From Comamonas sp. KCTC 72670 (GTDB lineage Bacteria > Myxococcota > Myxococcia > Myxococcales > Myxococcaceae), in assembly GCA_014656495.1 (NCBI GenBank), contig BNCN01000001.1:744001-808000 (forward strand): DNA of 64,000 nt, written 5' to 3'. This document shows positions 1 through 8,443 of the stretch, in pieces (within the stretch, counting starts at the first letter, position 1; every line of letters begins with the position of its first letter). The notes beneath the pieces were generated by a model. The model had not been told where the DNA came from and did not search any database. It saw only the letters and a program-made list of their open reading frames with translations. The position numbers and the translations under genes are program-made.

Positions 1-528
1 CTCTTCGGCGAGGGCAGCGCCTACGCGGTGGACGCGGCCACCTTCACCGCCTACCTGGGCGTGGGCGCCCTGATGAAGACGCTGGAGCGGGCGCGCGCCT
101 CCGGGGCCGCCGCCTTCGTGGTGGTGCGCTCCTCCAACCCGGAGGGCACGTCGCTCCAGACGGCGCGCGGTGAGGACGGCCGCACCGTGGCGGAGGCGCT
201 GGCGGATGACCTCCGTGCCTTCAACGAGAAGCCCGGCAAGGACGCGGCGCCGGTGGCGGGCGCCGTCATGGGCGCCACCCTCCCCGACTCGGACCACGGC
301 GTCATCGAGCGGCTCGGCGGCGCGCTGCTGCTCACGCCCGGCATCGGCGCGCAGGGCGCCGGCTTCGACGACTTGAAGCGGCTGTTCGCGGGGCGCGAGG
401 CTCAGGTCATCCCCACCGCCACGCGCTCGGTGCTGGAGGCGGGGCCGGATGCCGCCTCCCTGCGTCAGGCGCTGGACCGGCATCTGGCGCCGGCCCGCGC
501 CTTCCGCGCTACTGCGCGCCCATCATGA
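1..528 (+). CDS. pyrF: Orotidine-5'-phosphate decarboxylase, type 2 (3' part)
   Basis: Decarboxylates OMP to UMP, the last step of de novo pyrimidine synthesis in the cytoplasm. The window opens inside the gene in frame 1, so only the C-terminal 175 residues are visible. The visible part carries the type-2 signature SSNPEG at about residues 44-49 and the phosphate-loop-like LTPGIGAQG at about 111-119, both usual for the long PyrF family of actinobacteria and myxobacteria. Its last 20 bases overlap the 3' end of the convergent penicillin-binding protein gene, so the two stop codons lie inside each other's coding sequence. Family assignment is firm; the start lies outside the window. Confidence 0.9.
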   Translation, partial: LFGEGSAYAVDAATFTAYLGVGALMKTLERARASGAAAFVVVRSSNPEGTSLQTARGEDGRTVAEALADDLRAFNEKPGKDAAPVAGAVMGATLPDSDHGVIERLGGALLLTPGIGAQGAGFDDLKRLFAGREAQVIPTATRSVLEAGPDAASLRQALDRHLAPARAFRATARPS

Positions 529-3082
529 ACTGATCGACGTCGACCGTGTTCTTGTCGGGCACCGCGTCCTTCGGCTCGGTGCCCTTCTTGAAGAACATCA
601 GCTCCGAGTCCTTGGAGCCCGCGGGGGCGATCTTCCCCGTCTTCTTGTCGATGTGCAGCCGCACCAGGTTCATGGACTGCCACGGGTAGAACTCCGACTG
701 CGGGCGGCCCTCCAGCGCGCTCTTCATGTAGTTGAGCCAGATGGGGAGCGCGGCGCGGCCGCCCGTCTCGTAGCGGCCCAGCGGGTGCGGGTTCAAGTCG
801 TAGCCCACCCAGGCCACCGTCACCAGGTCGCGGGTGTAGCCGGCGAACCACGCGTCGAAGGAGTCGTTGGTGGTGCCCGTCTTGCCCGCAGCGGGCTTGC
901 CCAGGCGCTGCGCGGGGCCGCCGGTGCCCTGGAGCACCACGCCGCGCAAGAGGTGCGTGAGGATGAAGCCGGCCTCCGGGCTCATCACCTGCTCGCCCGG
1001 CTCGAAGAGGCGCGCGTAGCCGGCGGCCACGCGGTCCTGCAGCGGCGCCCACGCGTCGTCGAAGGCGGTGTGGTCCTCCAGCGTGCGGCCCCAGCGGTCC
1101 TCAATCTTGCGGATGAAGTACGTGGGCTTCTTGCGGCCGTAGCGGTTGAAGGTGGCGTAGGCGTTGGCCAGGTCCACCGGGTACACGCACGAGGAGCCCA
1201 GCGCCGCGGAGAAGTCCATGTTCATGGGCGTGGTGATGCCCAGCTTCGTGCTCCACGCGGCCATGTTCTTCACGCCCACCGCGCCGAACGTCTTCACCGC
1301 GGGCACGTTCAGCGAGTTGATCATCGACGTGCGCAGCAGCACCTCGCCCTCGAACTTGTCGCTGTAGTTGGCCGGCTTCCACGACACCTTGGTGTCCGGG
1401 TCGTGCTCGACGATGGGCGAGTCGACCAGGACGGTGGCCTCCGTCCAATCCAGCTGCTCCAGCGCCGCCGAGTACACGAAGGGCTTGAAGGAGCTGCCCG
1501 GCTGGCGGCACGCCTGGAACGCGCGGTTGAACTCGTTGTCGTCGAAGTCGTAGCCGCCCACCATCGCGGAGAGGTACTGGCGGTGGGGGTCGATGGAGAC
1601 GAGCGCGCTCTGCGCCTCGGGCGTCTGCTCCAGGCGGAAGAGCTTCTCACCCTCGTTGGGGATTTCGTCCGCGAGCTTCTTGTCCCACTGCTCCTTGTCG
1701 TCCGTGAGGTCCTTCTTCGTCACGTGACGCACGACGATGACGTCGTTCTCCGCGAGGGCCTTCTTCACCGACGTGATCATCATCGCCGGGTAGTAGCCCT
1801 CCGGGTTCACCTTGCGCGCCCAGCGCATGCCCAGCAGCGGCAGCCGGCCCCTGTGCGGCCCCACCTGCACGTCGGCGCCCTTGCCGTCCGAGTCGATGGC
1901 GGTGACGACGCCCACGTAGAGCCGGTTCTCCACCAGCGGCTGCGAGCCCATGACCTTCTTCGCCTTGGTGATGAACTCCTGCACGGCCTCCTTCGACGCG
2001 AGCTGCTCCACCGGGCCGCGCCAGCCCTGGCGCTTGTCCACCGACAGGAGGCCGTGCAGCACCGCGTCCTGCGCGGCGCGCTGGCGCTCACTGTCCATGG
2101 TGGTGAAGACCTTGAGGCCGGCCTTGAGCAGCACGGGGTTGCCGTAGCGGTCCACCAGGTCCTTGCGCACCTGCTCCACGAAGTACGGCGCGAACTCGTG
2201 GAACACGTCCTCCACGGGGTACACCTTCACCTCTTCGGCGTTGGCGGCGTCGTGCTCGGCCTGCGAAATCATGCCCTCCACCAGCATGCGGCGCAGCACG
2301 TAGGAGCGGCGCTTGCGGGCCGCCTCCGGGCGCAGGAAGGGCGAGTAGCGGCTGGGCGCCTGCGGCAGACCCGCGATGAGCGTCATCTCGCCCAGCGTCA
2401 GGTCGCGCACGTCCTTGCGGTAGTAGTTCTCCGCGGCGCTCTGCACGCCGTAGCTGTGGTGACCGAGGAAGACGTTGTTGAGGTAGAGGTAGAGAATCTC
2501 CTCCTTCGTCAGCGACTCCTCCAGCCGCAGCGCGAGGATGGCCTCGCGAATCTTGCGGGTGAGCGTCTTCGCGGTGGCGGACTTGTAGCCCTCCGCGGAG
2601 ATGAGCACCGCCTTCGCCGTCTGCTGCGTCAGCGTGGAGCCGCCCTGGATGCCGCCGGAGCGCAGGCCCAGCTTGGAGCTCACCGTCTTGAAGCCGGCGC
2701 GCGCGGTGCCCAGCACGTCCACGCCGAAGTGGTCGAAGAAGCTGGAGTCCTCGGAGGCGATGAACGCCTGCACCAGGCGCTTCGGAATCCGCTCGTAGGG
2801 CACCACCTTGCGGCGCTCCTCGTAGAACTCACCCGCGAGCACCGCGTCGTCGGTGTAGACCTCCGTGACGATGGGCGGCCAGTACTCGTCCACCTTCGGG
2901 ATTGCGGGCAGCCCGTCCGAGTACACGTAGTACAGGGCCGTCACGGCAATCACGGCGGCCGTGGCCCCGGTCAGCGCCAGCCATCCCGCGGTCTTCAGGA
3001 GGAACTTCCACCAGCGCTTGGAAGGGACGCCCTCGAGGACCAGCTTCGAGCGGCTGCGGTCAGCGGATTTAGGGTCGGACAT
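509..3082 (-). CDS. mrcA: Class A penicillin-binding protein (PBP1A family)
   Basis: Bifunctional peptidoglycan synthase of the inner membrane: a GT51 transglycosylase polymerises lipid II and a transpeptidase cross-links stem peptides. 857 residues. A short cytoplasmic tail precedes one membrane anchor at about 29-51. The GT51 domain shows catalytic Glu111 in EDSSFFDHFG and GGSTLTQQ at 147-154. The transpeptidase domain has all three active-site boxes: SSFK at 530-533, SLN at 590-592 and KTGT at 734-737. An insert of about 100 residues between the domains (about 370-480) matches the PBP1A-type OB-like linker. ATG start at 3082. It lies 27 bases downstream of the pseudouridine synthase gene on the same strand, probably co-transcribed with it, and is convergent with pyrF. 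Confidence 0.95.
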   Translation of the reverse strand: MSDPKSADRSRSKLVLEGVPSKRWWKFLLKTAGWLALTGATAAVIAVTALYYVYSDGLPAIPKVDEYWPPIVTEVYTDDAVLAGEFYEERRKVVPYERIPKRLVQAFIASEDSSFFDHFGVDVLGTARAGFKTVSSKLGLRSGGIQGGSTLTQQTAKAVLISAEGYKSATAKTLTRKIREAILALRLEESLTKEEILYLYLNNVFLGHHSYGVQSAAENYYRKDVRDLTLGEMTLIAGLPQAPSRYSPFLRPEAARKRRSYVLRRMLVEGMISQAEHDAANAEEVKVYPVEDVFHEFAPYFVEQVRKDLVDRYGNPVLLKAGLKVFTTMDSERQRAAQDAVLHGLLSVDKRQGWRGPVEQLASKEAVQEFITKAKKVMGSQPLVENRLYVGVVTAIDSDGKGADVQVGPHRGRLPLLGMRWARKVNPEGYYPAMMITSVKKALAENDVIVVRHVTKKDLTDDKEQWDKKLADEIPNEGEKLFRLEQTPEAQSALVSIDPHRQYLSAMVGGYDFDDNEFNRAFQACRQPGSSFKPFVYSAALEQLDWTEATVLVDSPIVEHDPDTKVSWKPANYSDKFEGEVLLRTSMINSLNVPAVKTFGAVGVKNMAAWSTKLGITTPMNMDFSAALGSSCVYPVDLANAYATFNRYGRKKPTYFIRKIEDRWGRTLEDHTAFDDAWAPLQDRVAAGYARLFEPGEQVMSPEAGFILTHLLRGVVLQGTGGPAQRLGKPAAGKTGTTNDSFDAWFAGYTRDLVTVAWVGYDLNPHPLGRYETGGRAALPIWLNYMKSALEGRPQSEFYPWQSMNLVRLHIDKKTGKIAPAGSKDSELMFFKKGTEPKDAVPDKNTVDVDQFMMGAQ

Positions 3083-3109
3083 ACGCGTTTCTTTTGGGCC
3101 TCGCGGGCG

Positions 3110-4066
3110 TCAGGGCACCAGGGCCGCCCGCTTGAGCACATCTCGGAGTTCGACGGCGAGGGGGGCTTCGACGGCCACCTTCGCGCCGCCTTCGGGATGC
3201 GGGAATTCGATGCGCTCGGCGTGCAGGAACAATCTTTTGAGCCCCCAGCGCGCCCGCACGTCGCGGTTGAAGGCGAAGTCTCCGTACTTCTTGTCCCCGG
3301 CCACCGGATGTCCGATGGCGGCCAGATGCCTTCTTATCTGATGCGTGCGCCCGGTCTCGATGGAGCAGGACAGGAGCGCCGCCTCGCCCGACTGCTTCAC
3401 GACCTTCCACCGGGTGACGGCCGCCTGCATGTTCACCCCACGACGGGCCTTGGACTCGGCCGTCTGCTGGTGCTCCGCCAGGGGCAGCTCGATGACGCCG
3501 GAGTCCCGGGGCATCTTCCCCTTCACCAGGGTGAGGTAGCGCTTGCGGGACAGCCCGTGGGTGAAGACCTCGGTGAAGTGCACCATCGCCGGGCGCCGCT
3601 TGGCCACCAGGATGACGCCCGACGTCTCCCGGTCCAGGCGGTGCGCGGGCGAGGCCGCGAAGTCGTTGCGGACGGCCTTGGGCCCCAGGTAGGCGCGCAC
3701 ATAGTCCACCAGCGTACCGCCGGTGATGCCGCTTCCCGTATGGACGGCCATACCACTGGGCTTGTCCACGGCCATGAGCCAGTCGTCCTCTCGAAGGATG
3801 ACCAACCGGCTGGGGTCCACCGGTGGTGGTGGCGGGTCCACTTTTGGACGTTCCGCCCCCACGAGCTGCTGCTCGTCGCCGCGGATGGTGAGCACGTCTC
3901 CCTCGGACAGCAACTGCTCGGGCTGCGCACGCTTCCCGTTTACCCGCACCTTCTTGGTGCGAATCATCTTGAAGAGGTGGCTCACCGGAACATTGGGGAG
4001 CCGTTTGCGCAGGTGCTTGTCCAGCCGCATCCCGGCGGTGTCGGCTTCGATTCGGTACTCGATCAT
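3110..4066 (-). CDS. RluA-family 23S rRNA/tRNA pseudouridine synthase
   Basis: Isomerises uridine to pseudouridine in structured RNA. 318 residues. An N-terminal S4 RNA-binding domain occupies about residues 10-70 (LDKHLRKRLPNVPVSHL followed by VRVNGKR), a proline-rich linker follows at 78-84, and the catalytic domain carries the HRLDRETSG motif with nucleophile Asp145. Length and S4 domain fit RluC/RluD rather than the shorter RluA. The exact target uridines cannot be read from sequence, so no symbol is given. The ATG at 4066 is back to back with the pentapeptide-repeat gene on the other strand, so both promoters must share the short gap or overlap coding sequence. Confidence 0.92.
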   Translation of the reverse strand: MIEYRIEADTAGMRLDKHLRKRLPNVPVSHLFKMIRTKKVRVNGKRAQPEQLLSEGDVLTIRGDEQQLVGAERPKVDPPPPPVDPSRLVILREDDWLMAVDKPSGMAVHTGSGITGGTLVDYVRAYLGPKAVRNDFAASPAHRLDRETSGVILVAKRRPAMVHFTEVFTHGLSRKRYLTLVKGKMPRDSGVIELPLAEHQQTAESKARRGVNMQAAVTRWKVVKQSGEAALLSCSIETGRTHQIRRHLAAIGHPVAGDKKYGDFAFNRDVRARWGLKRLFLHAERIEFPHPEGGAKVAVEAPLAVELRDVLKRAALVP

Positions 4067-4110
4067 TTGTGCTGGCGCACGGACCAGACCATACGAATAA
4101 TCCCGGGTCC

Positions 4111-5577
4111 ATGGCGAAAGCCCCCAGTATCGAGAAGCTTCTCCAGAGTGGCTCGGCGGAATGGAACCGGATGCGCAAGTCCGGCCAGGTCGCCACCGAC
4201 CATACCGGCGCCACCTTCACTCAACTGTTCTCCGCCAACACGGACCTGTCCGGCCTCGGCCTCATCGGCTCCGAGTGGGACCGGTGCGACCTGTCCAAGG
4301 TCAACTTCCGGGACGCGGACCTTTCCAACGCCTACTTCCATGGCGGCCGGCTCCAGGACTGCGACTTTCGAGGTGCGAACCTCGAGGGCACGACGTTCGA
4401 AAAGCTGAAGTTGCTGCGCTGCGACTTCACGGGCGCCAAGGGCCTCGACGACCTCGAGATGGACGACGTGGACATGGACCGCGTCGTCGGTCTGGACGGC
4501 GAGGAGGCCCCGCCGCCCCCGCCGCCGCCCGCCCAGGGCATCACGGCGTTCACCCGTGAGCAGCGCGAGAAGGCGCTGGGCACGCAGGCGGCCACGTTGC
4601 TGCAGGGCGACGCCCCCAACGACGAGCTGCCGCCCTTCCGGCCCCAGGACCCGCCCGGCTCGCTCTTCTTCCGCGCGCTGAAGCGGATGGGCGTGCCGCC
4701 GCTGTGGGTGTTGGACGTCCCGGGCCTGCGCCCGCTCCTGCCGCAGCGGCTGCCCCCGGGCAGCTCGCTGGAGACGCTCTACCGCGAGGCGGTGAAGACG
4801 CGGCTGGAGAACAAGAAGCCCGCGGCGGACCCGGCGGTGGTGGACCGCGCGCAGAAGGCGCTGCGCATGGGCGCCAAGGACGCCCCCGTGGCGGCCATGT
4901 ACCTGCGCGAGGTGGGCGTGCTGCCCCTGTTCCGCTTCTCCGCGGCCCAGGTGCTGAAGGGTGCGCTGCGTGAAGAGGTGGAGGTGGATGACCTGACGGG
5001 CTCCATCGACCCCCGCACCACCGGCGCGCTGCTGGAGCTGCGGTTGACGCACGAAGTCGTGGAGCACTTGCAGGAGGCGCGGCGCCGGCTGGCGGCCACG
5101 CAGCTCTACACCTCGCTGCTGGAGGCCGGCTTCAACCCGGAGAACAACTGGGACGAGGCGCTGGAGTCCAGTGACGCGTCCCTGGAGCTGGCGCAGCTGG
5201 CCACGGGTGAGGACCGCAATGCCCTGCTGGAGGGCTTCCAGGTCTTCGCGGCGCTGCCGGAAGAGGCCCGGCTGCGGCGGCTGGCCTACCTGGCCGAGTC
5301 CGTCACCAACCTTGAGCTGGTGAGCCGGCTGCCGGAGGGCATGGAGCCCTCGTGGCTGACGGGGACCGAGACGCGCGAGTGCCATGAGCGCGAGATGACC
5401 TACGTCCAGTCGCTGAAGGCGGAGGAGATTCCCGCCAAGGTCGCGGCGCTGGCGAAGGAAGAGCTGGGCGTTCCCGAGGGCGAGGTCCCCGAGGAGAGCG
5501 ACGGCGACCTCTTCGTCCACCTGCGCTGTGACGTGTGTGGCAAGGAGAAGCTCATCGTCCAGTCGCCGGAGGAGTAG
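4111..5577 (+). CDS. Pentapeptide-repeat protein with long C-terminal region
   Basis: 488 residues if started at the ATG at 4111; an in-frame GTG-type extension to 4069 would nearly abut the divergent start at 4066 and is less likely. Residues about 35-115 are a pentapeptide-repeat stretch of the A(D/N)LXX type (for example LSKVNFRDADLSNAYF and CDFRGANLEG), expected to form a right-handed quadrilateral beta-helix. A run of eleven prolines/alanines at about 135-145 separates it from a mostly helical remainder. The end has a CDVCGKEK pair of cysteines that could bind metal. Function unknown; the acidic composition and absence of a signal peptide suggest a cytosolic scaffold or binding protein. 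Confidence 0.85.
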   Translation: MAKAPSIEKLLQSGSAEWNRMRKSGQVATDHTGATFTQLFSANTDLSGLGLIGSEWDRCDLSKVNFRDADLSNAYFHGGRLQDCDFRGANLEGTTFEKLKLLRCDFTGAKGLDDLEMDDVDMDRVVGLDGEEAPPPPPPPAQGITAFTREQREKALGTQAATLLQGDAPNDELPPFRPQDPPGSLFFRALKRMGVPPLWVLDVPGLRPLLPQRLPPGSSLETLYREAVKTRLENKKPAADPAVVDRAQKALRMGAKDAPVAAMYLREVGVLPLFRFSAAQVLKGALREEVEVDDLTGSIDPRTTGALLELRLTHEVVEHLQEARRRLAATQLYTSLLEAGFNPENNWDEALESSDASLELAQLATGEDRNALLEGFQVFAALPEEARLRRLAYLAESVTNLELVSRLPEGMEPSWLTGTETRECHEREMTYVQSLKAEEIPAKVAALAKEELGVPEGEVPEESDGDLFVHLRCDVCGKEKLIVQSPEE

Positions 5578-5602
5578 CCGTCCGGTGAAGGTCGAGGCCC
5601 GC

Positions 5603-5644
5603 GGGGCCGCGGGGTCCGGGACACGTTCCGGACCTGGCGGCCCC
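5603..5644. terminator. Two-part hairpin between convergent genes
   Basis: GGGGCCGC (5603-5610) pairs with GCGGCCCC (5637-5644); inside, GGTCCGG (5613-5619) pairs with CCGGACC (5628-5634) around an 8-base loop. Together 15 perfect base pairs with a symmetric 2x2 internal loop. It sits between the stops of the pentapeptide-repeat gene and the MOSC gene, so it could end transcription from both sides. There is no T tract, so termination activity is inference. Confidence 0.5.
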
Positions 5645-5676
5645 GGGGTGTTTCCGGCGTGCGCCCGGCGCGCCGC

Positions 5677-6264
5677 TCAGGCCCCTGGCAGCACGTACGT
5701 CACCGGGCTGGGCAGCACCACCCGCACGGTGTCACCCGCGCGGATGACGCCGGGGCGCTCCACCCAGGCGACGAGGCCGCGGCGCTGCCAGGCCGCCTTC
5801 ACGAAGCGGCTCGCCAGCTTGGGTACGTCCGGATGGTGCGCCTCGATGACGCGCCCGGGCCCCACGCACGGCTCGTTCTCCCCTTCCACCACCAGCGTCG
5901 TGTCCTCGGGGAAGAACAGCCGGGTGCCCGGTGGCAGGTGCGTCAGCCGCGGCACGCCCGACACCTCCAGGTTCGCGCCCAGCCACGTCGCCAGCACGCG
6001 CGGAATCCCCAGCGCCTCCGCGACCTGCGCGAGCTCCTCGGTGGACACCAGGGAGAATTGCCGCGTGTTGCGGATGGGCGTGCCCTTGGGGAACCACGGC
6101 GTGCGCACGTCCGCCGCGCGCGTCAGGCCCGCGTGCCGGTCCCCCTCCAGGCCCTCGAAGGACACGCGCGCCTCGGGCAGCTCCTTCGTGACGAAGCTCT
6201 TGCGCTCGGTGCACACGAGGACGCGAACGAGGCGTCCCTCCAGCGGGGGTGTCTTGCGGTCCAT
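5677..6264 (-). CDS. MOSC domain protein
   Basis: 195-residue protein built around a MOSC (molybdenum cofactor sulfurase C-terminal) domain. Visible hallmarks are the GLEGDRHAG segment near residues 39-47, RNTRQFSLVS near 66-75, the GANLEVSG motif near 99-106 and the C-terminal RAGDTVRV that closes the beta-barrel. MOSC proteins bind or transfer sulfur or act on molybdenum cofactor substrates, as in YiiM and mARC; the conserved cysteine expected in many members would be the one in ENEPCVGPGR at about residue 131. Stand-alone in the cytosol, substrate unknown. Starts 33 bases after the end of the MBL-fold gene, same strand, so the two may be co-transcribed. Confidence 0.88.
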   Translation of the reverse strand: MDRKTPPLEGRLVRVLVCTERKSFVTKELPEARVSFEGLEGDRHAGLTRAADVRTPWFPKGTPIRNTRQFSLVSTEELAQVAEALGIPRVLATWLGANLEVSGVPRLTHLPPGTRLFFPEDTTLVVEGENEPCVGPGRVIEAHHPDVPKLASRFVKAAWQRRGLVAWVERPGVIRAGDTVRVVLPSPVTYVLPGA

Positions 6265-6297
6265 GGCGTCCCTCTTTCTACCCCGGCCCGCCGCGCA

Positions 6298-7275
6298 TCA
6301 GAACAACCCGAGCTGCTGCGGCTTGCCACCCAGGGGCCGCGCGTCCATGCCCGCGTCCCGCAGCGCCTGCGCCAGCTCCTCGGCGAAGCCGTGGCACGTC
6401 AGCACCTCCCGCGCGCCCGTGGCCTTCGCGTAGGACACCAGCCCTGGGAAGTCCGCGTGGTCCGACAGCGGGAACGCCACGTCCGCGCCGTAGCGCCGCG
6501 TCGCGCCCCGGTCCACCGCCCAGCCCGTCAACACCGCCGTCGCCCGGGGCCACAGCGGCGCCAGCGCCCCACCGCGCGCCTGGTGCGGCGGGAAGAAGAG
6601 CACCTCGCCCGGCGCCACCCGGCCGTCGTAGCAGCGCAGGTTCTCAATCGGCACGCCCAGCTCGGCGTAGAGCTGCGCCACCTCGTAGATGGAGGCGTGC
6701 GCCACCAGCGGGAAGCCCCGCGCCGACAGGTGCTTCATCGCCTCCTGGCTCTTGCCCAGCGGGTAGCCGAGCAGCACCGGCACCGCGCCGCGCTCCAACT
6801 GCATCCGCAGCCACGCCTCCACCTGCCCCAGCACCTCCGCGCGCGGCGGGAAGCGGTAGCGCGGATGGCCGAAGGTGGACTCGATGACGAGCGTGTCGCA
6901 CTCCGCCACCACCGTCGCCTCGGCGGTGAGCGACGGCGCCACGTTGAGGTCTCCGGTGTAGACGATGCGGCGCCCATCCGGCCGCGTCACGCGCAGCTGC
7001 GCGCTGCCCAGGATGTGCCCCGCGGGCAGCAGCTCCAGGCGGAGCGGGCCCAGCTCGAAGGGCTCGCCGAACGGCACCTCGCGCGGCTCACGCACGGGCC
7101 CCAGCCGGTGCGACATGAAGCGCAGCGTGGCCGCCGTGGCGATGGTGCTCTCATGCCGCGCGATGTGGTCCGAGTGCCCGTGACTCACGAAGCACAGCGG
7201 CGACTTCCGCTTCGCGTCCAGGGACAGGGGGGTGCCCGTCAGGTGCATCCCGTTTCGGCGCAGCTCCACACTCAT
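6298..7275 (-). CDS. MBL-fold exonuclease-like protein (beta-CASP/ligase-associated type)
   Basis: 325-residue metallo-beta-lactamase-fold hydrolase. Metal-binding motifs are SHGHSDH at about residues 31-37, PAGHILGS with a histidine at about 85, TGDLN with an aspartate at about 107, and SDHADF in the C-terminal third. The arrangement, including the AGHxLGS element, is that of the SNM1/Artemis and CPSF-73-like nucleases and of the bacterial DNA-ligase-associated exonuclease family. No ligase or Lhr-type helicase gene lies next to it here, so a DNA-repair role is inferred from family only. ATG at 7275; 110 bases upstream sits the EamA transporter stop. Confidence 0.82.
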   Translation of the reverse strand: MSVELRRNGMHLTGTPLSLDAKRKSPLCFVSHGHSDHIARHESTIATAATLRFMSHRLGPVREPREVPFGEPFELGPLRLELLPAGHILGSAQLRVTRPDGRRIVYTGDLNVAPSLTAEATVVAECDTLVIESTFGHPRYRFPPRAEVLGQVEAWLRMQLERGAVPVLLGYPLGKSQEAMKHLSARGFPLVAHASIYEVAQLYAELGVPIENLRCYDGRVAPGEVLFFPPHQARGGALAPLWPRATAVLTGWAVDRGATRRYGADVAFPLSDHADFPGLVSYAKATGAREVLTCHGFAEELAQALRDAGMDARPLGGKPQQLGLF

Positions 7276-7387
7276 GGGAAGGGCCCGGGTATAGCGCGTC
7301 CCCCGCCCCAGGGCCCGCCTCGCTTCGCGGCCCCGCCCGCCCGGCTGGAGGACAGGCCCCGGAGCCGCGCGAGCCCGGAACGCGAGG

Positions 7388-8329
7388 TCAGCGCGCCGGC
7401 GCCCGCGCCCGCCACCACAGCCAGGCCACCGCGCCCACCTCGGACATCAGCACCCCGGACAGGATGAGCCCTCCGCCCAGCCACTCGCGGGGCCCGAGCA
7501 CCTCGTAGCCCAGCAGCACCGAGTAGACGGCGGCGAACACCGACTCGAGCGAGTAGATGAGCGCCGCGCGGACCGCCGTGGTGCGCGCCTGCCCCCACGT
7601 CTGGACGCTGATGGCCACCGCGCTGGCGAGCACGCCGCAGAGCAGCACCGCGCCCACCAGCGACGGGTGCCACACCAGCCGCCGCTCCACGAAGGGCAGG
7701 CACAGCGCGGACAGCGCCGCCACCGTCCACAGCTGCACCGCCACCAGCCCCATGACGCCCTGCTTGGGCGCGTGCCGCTCCGTGAGCAGGATGTGGCACG
7801 CGTAGGCCACCGCGCAGCCCAGGGACAGCACGTCGCCCCGAGACACGCCGCCCGTCGTCAGGCCGCCCTCCGGCTGCGTGAAGAAGTAGAGCCCCACCGC
7901 CGCCAGCCCCACGCCCAGCAGCGAGGTGAACTTCGGCGCCCTGCGGTAGACGAGCATGGACAGCAGCGGGACGAGCAGCACGCACAGCCCGGTGATGAAC
8001 GCCGAACGGGAAGGCGTGGTGGTGGCGAGCCCCACCGTTTGCAGCGCGAAGGCCAGGAACAGGCACGTGCCCAGCATCACCCCGACGCGCAGGTTGCGCG
8101 CCGTCAGCAGCCGCCGCCCCGCCACCGTCGTCAGCACCACCGCGCCCACGAGGAAGCGCAGCGTGAGGAAGGTGAAGGGGTCCCCGTACCCGAGCGCGTC
8201 CTTCACCACCACGAAGGTGATGCCCCACAGCGAGGTGATGAGCGCCAGCGCGCCATCCGCGCGCAGGCGCTGCGACCGCGACGTCGAAACCGAAGCGCCC
8301 TCCAGCATGTCGGACGTCGAGGTGCTCAT
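7388..8329 (-). CDS. EamA/DMT-family transporter
   Basis: Inner-membrane transporter of the drug/metabolite superfamily with about ten predicted helices in two EamA repeats. The first repeat begins at ALITSLWGITFVVVKDAL, the second at RGDVLSLGCAVAYACHILL, and conserved EamA features (proline/glycine-rich helix ends, SLESVFAAVYSVLLGYEVL near the C terminus) are visible. Substrate cannot be assigned. I chose the ATG at 8329 (MSTSTSD...); a GTG at 8344 in the same frame would add five residues and neither start has a strong ribosome-binding site. A second, only distantly similar EamA protein is encoded at 30616-31575. Confidence 0.85.
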   Translation of the reverse strand: MSTSTSDMLEGASVSTSRSQRLRADGALALITSLWGITFVVVKDALGYGDPFTFLTLRFLVGAVVLTTVAGRRLLTARNLRVGVMLGTCLFLAFALQTVGLATTTPSRSAFITGLCVLLVPLLSMLVYRRAPKFTSLLGVGLAAVGLYFFTQPEGGLTTGGVSRGDVLSLGCAVAYACHILLTERHAPKQGVMGLVAVQLWTVAALSALCLPFVERRLVWHPSLVGAVLLCGVLASAVAISVQTWGQARTTAVRAALIYSLESVFAAVYSVLLGYEVLGPREWLGGGLILSGVLMSEVGAVAWLWWRARAPAR

Positions 8330-8443
8330 GTCGGGCGTTTTCACCGGCGAAGGGGGCAGCGGGCCCGCCGCCTCACGGCCCGCGGCGTCCCTGGGCGGGG
8401 CTTTCTGACGCAGCCGGGGCGGCCGTGCAACTCCCCCTCGGCG

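Noticed and set aside
449..4408. 1319-codon open frame on the plus strand antisense to the penicillin-binding protein and pseudouridine synthase
   Set aside because: Composition is Arg/Val/His/Leu-rich shadow of GC-biased codons on the other strand; no family motif, while the minus-strand genes have full catalytic motifs.
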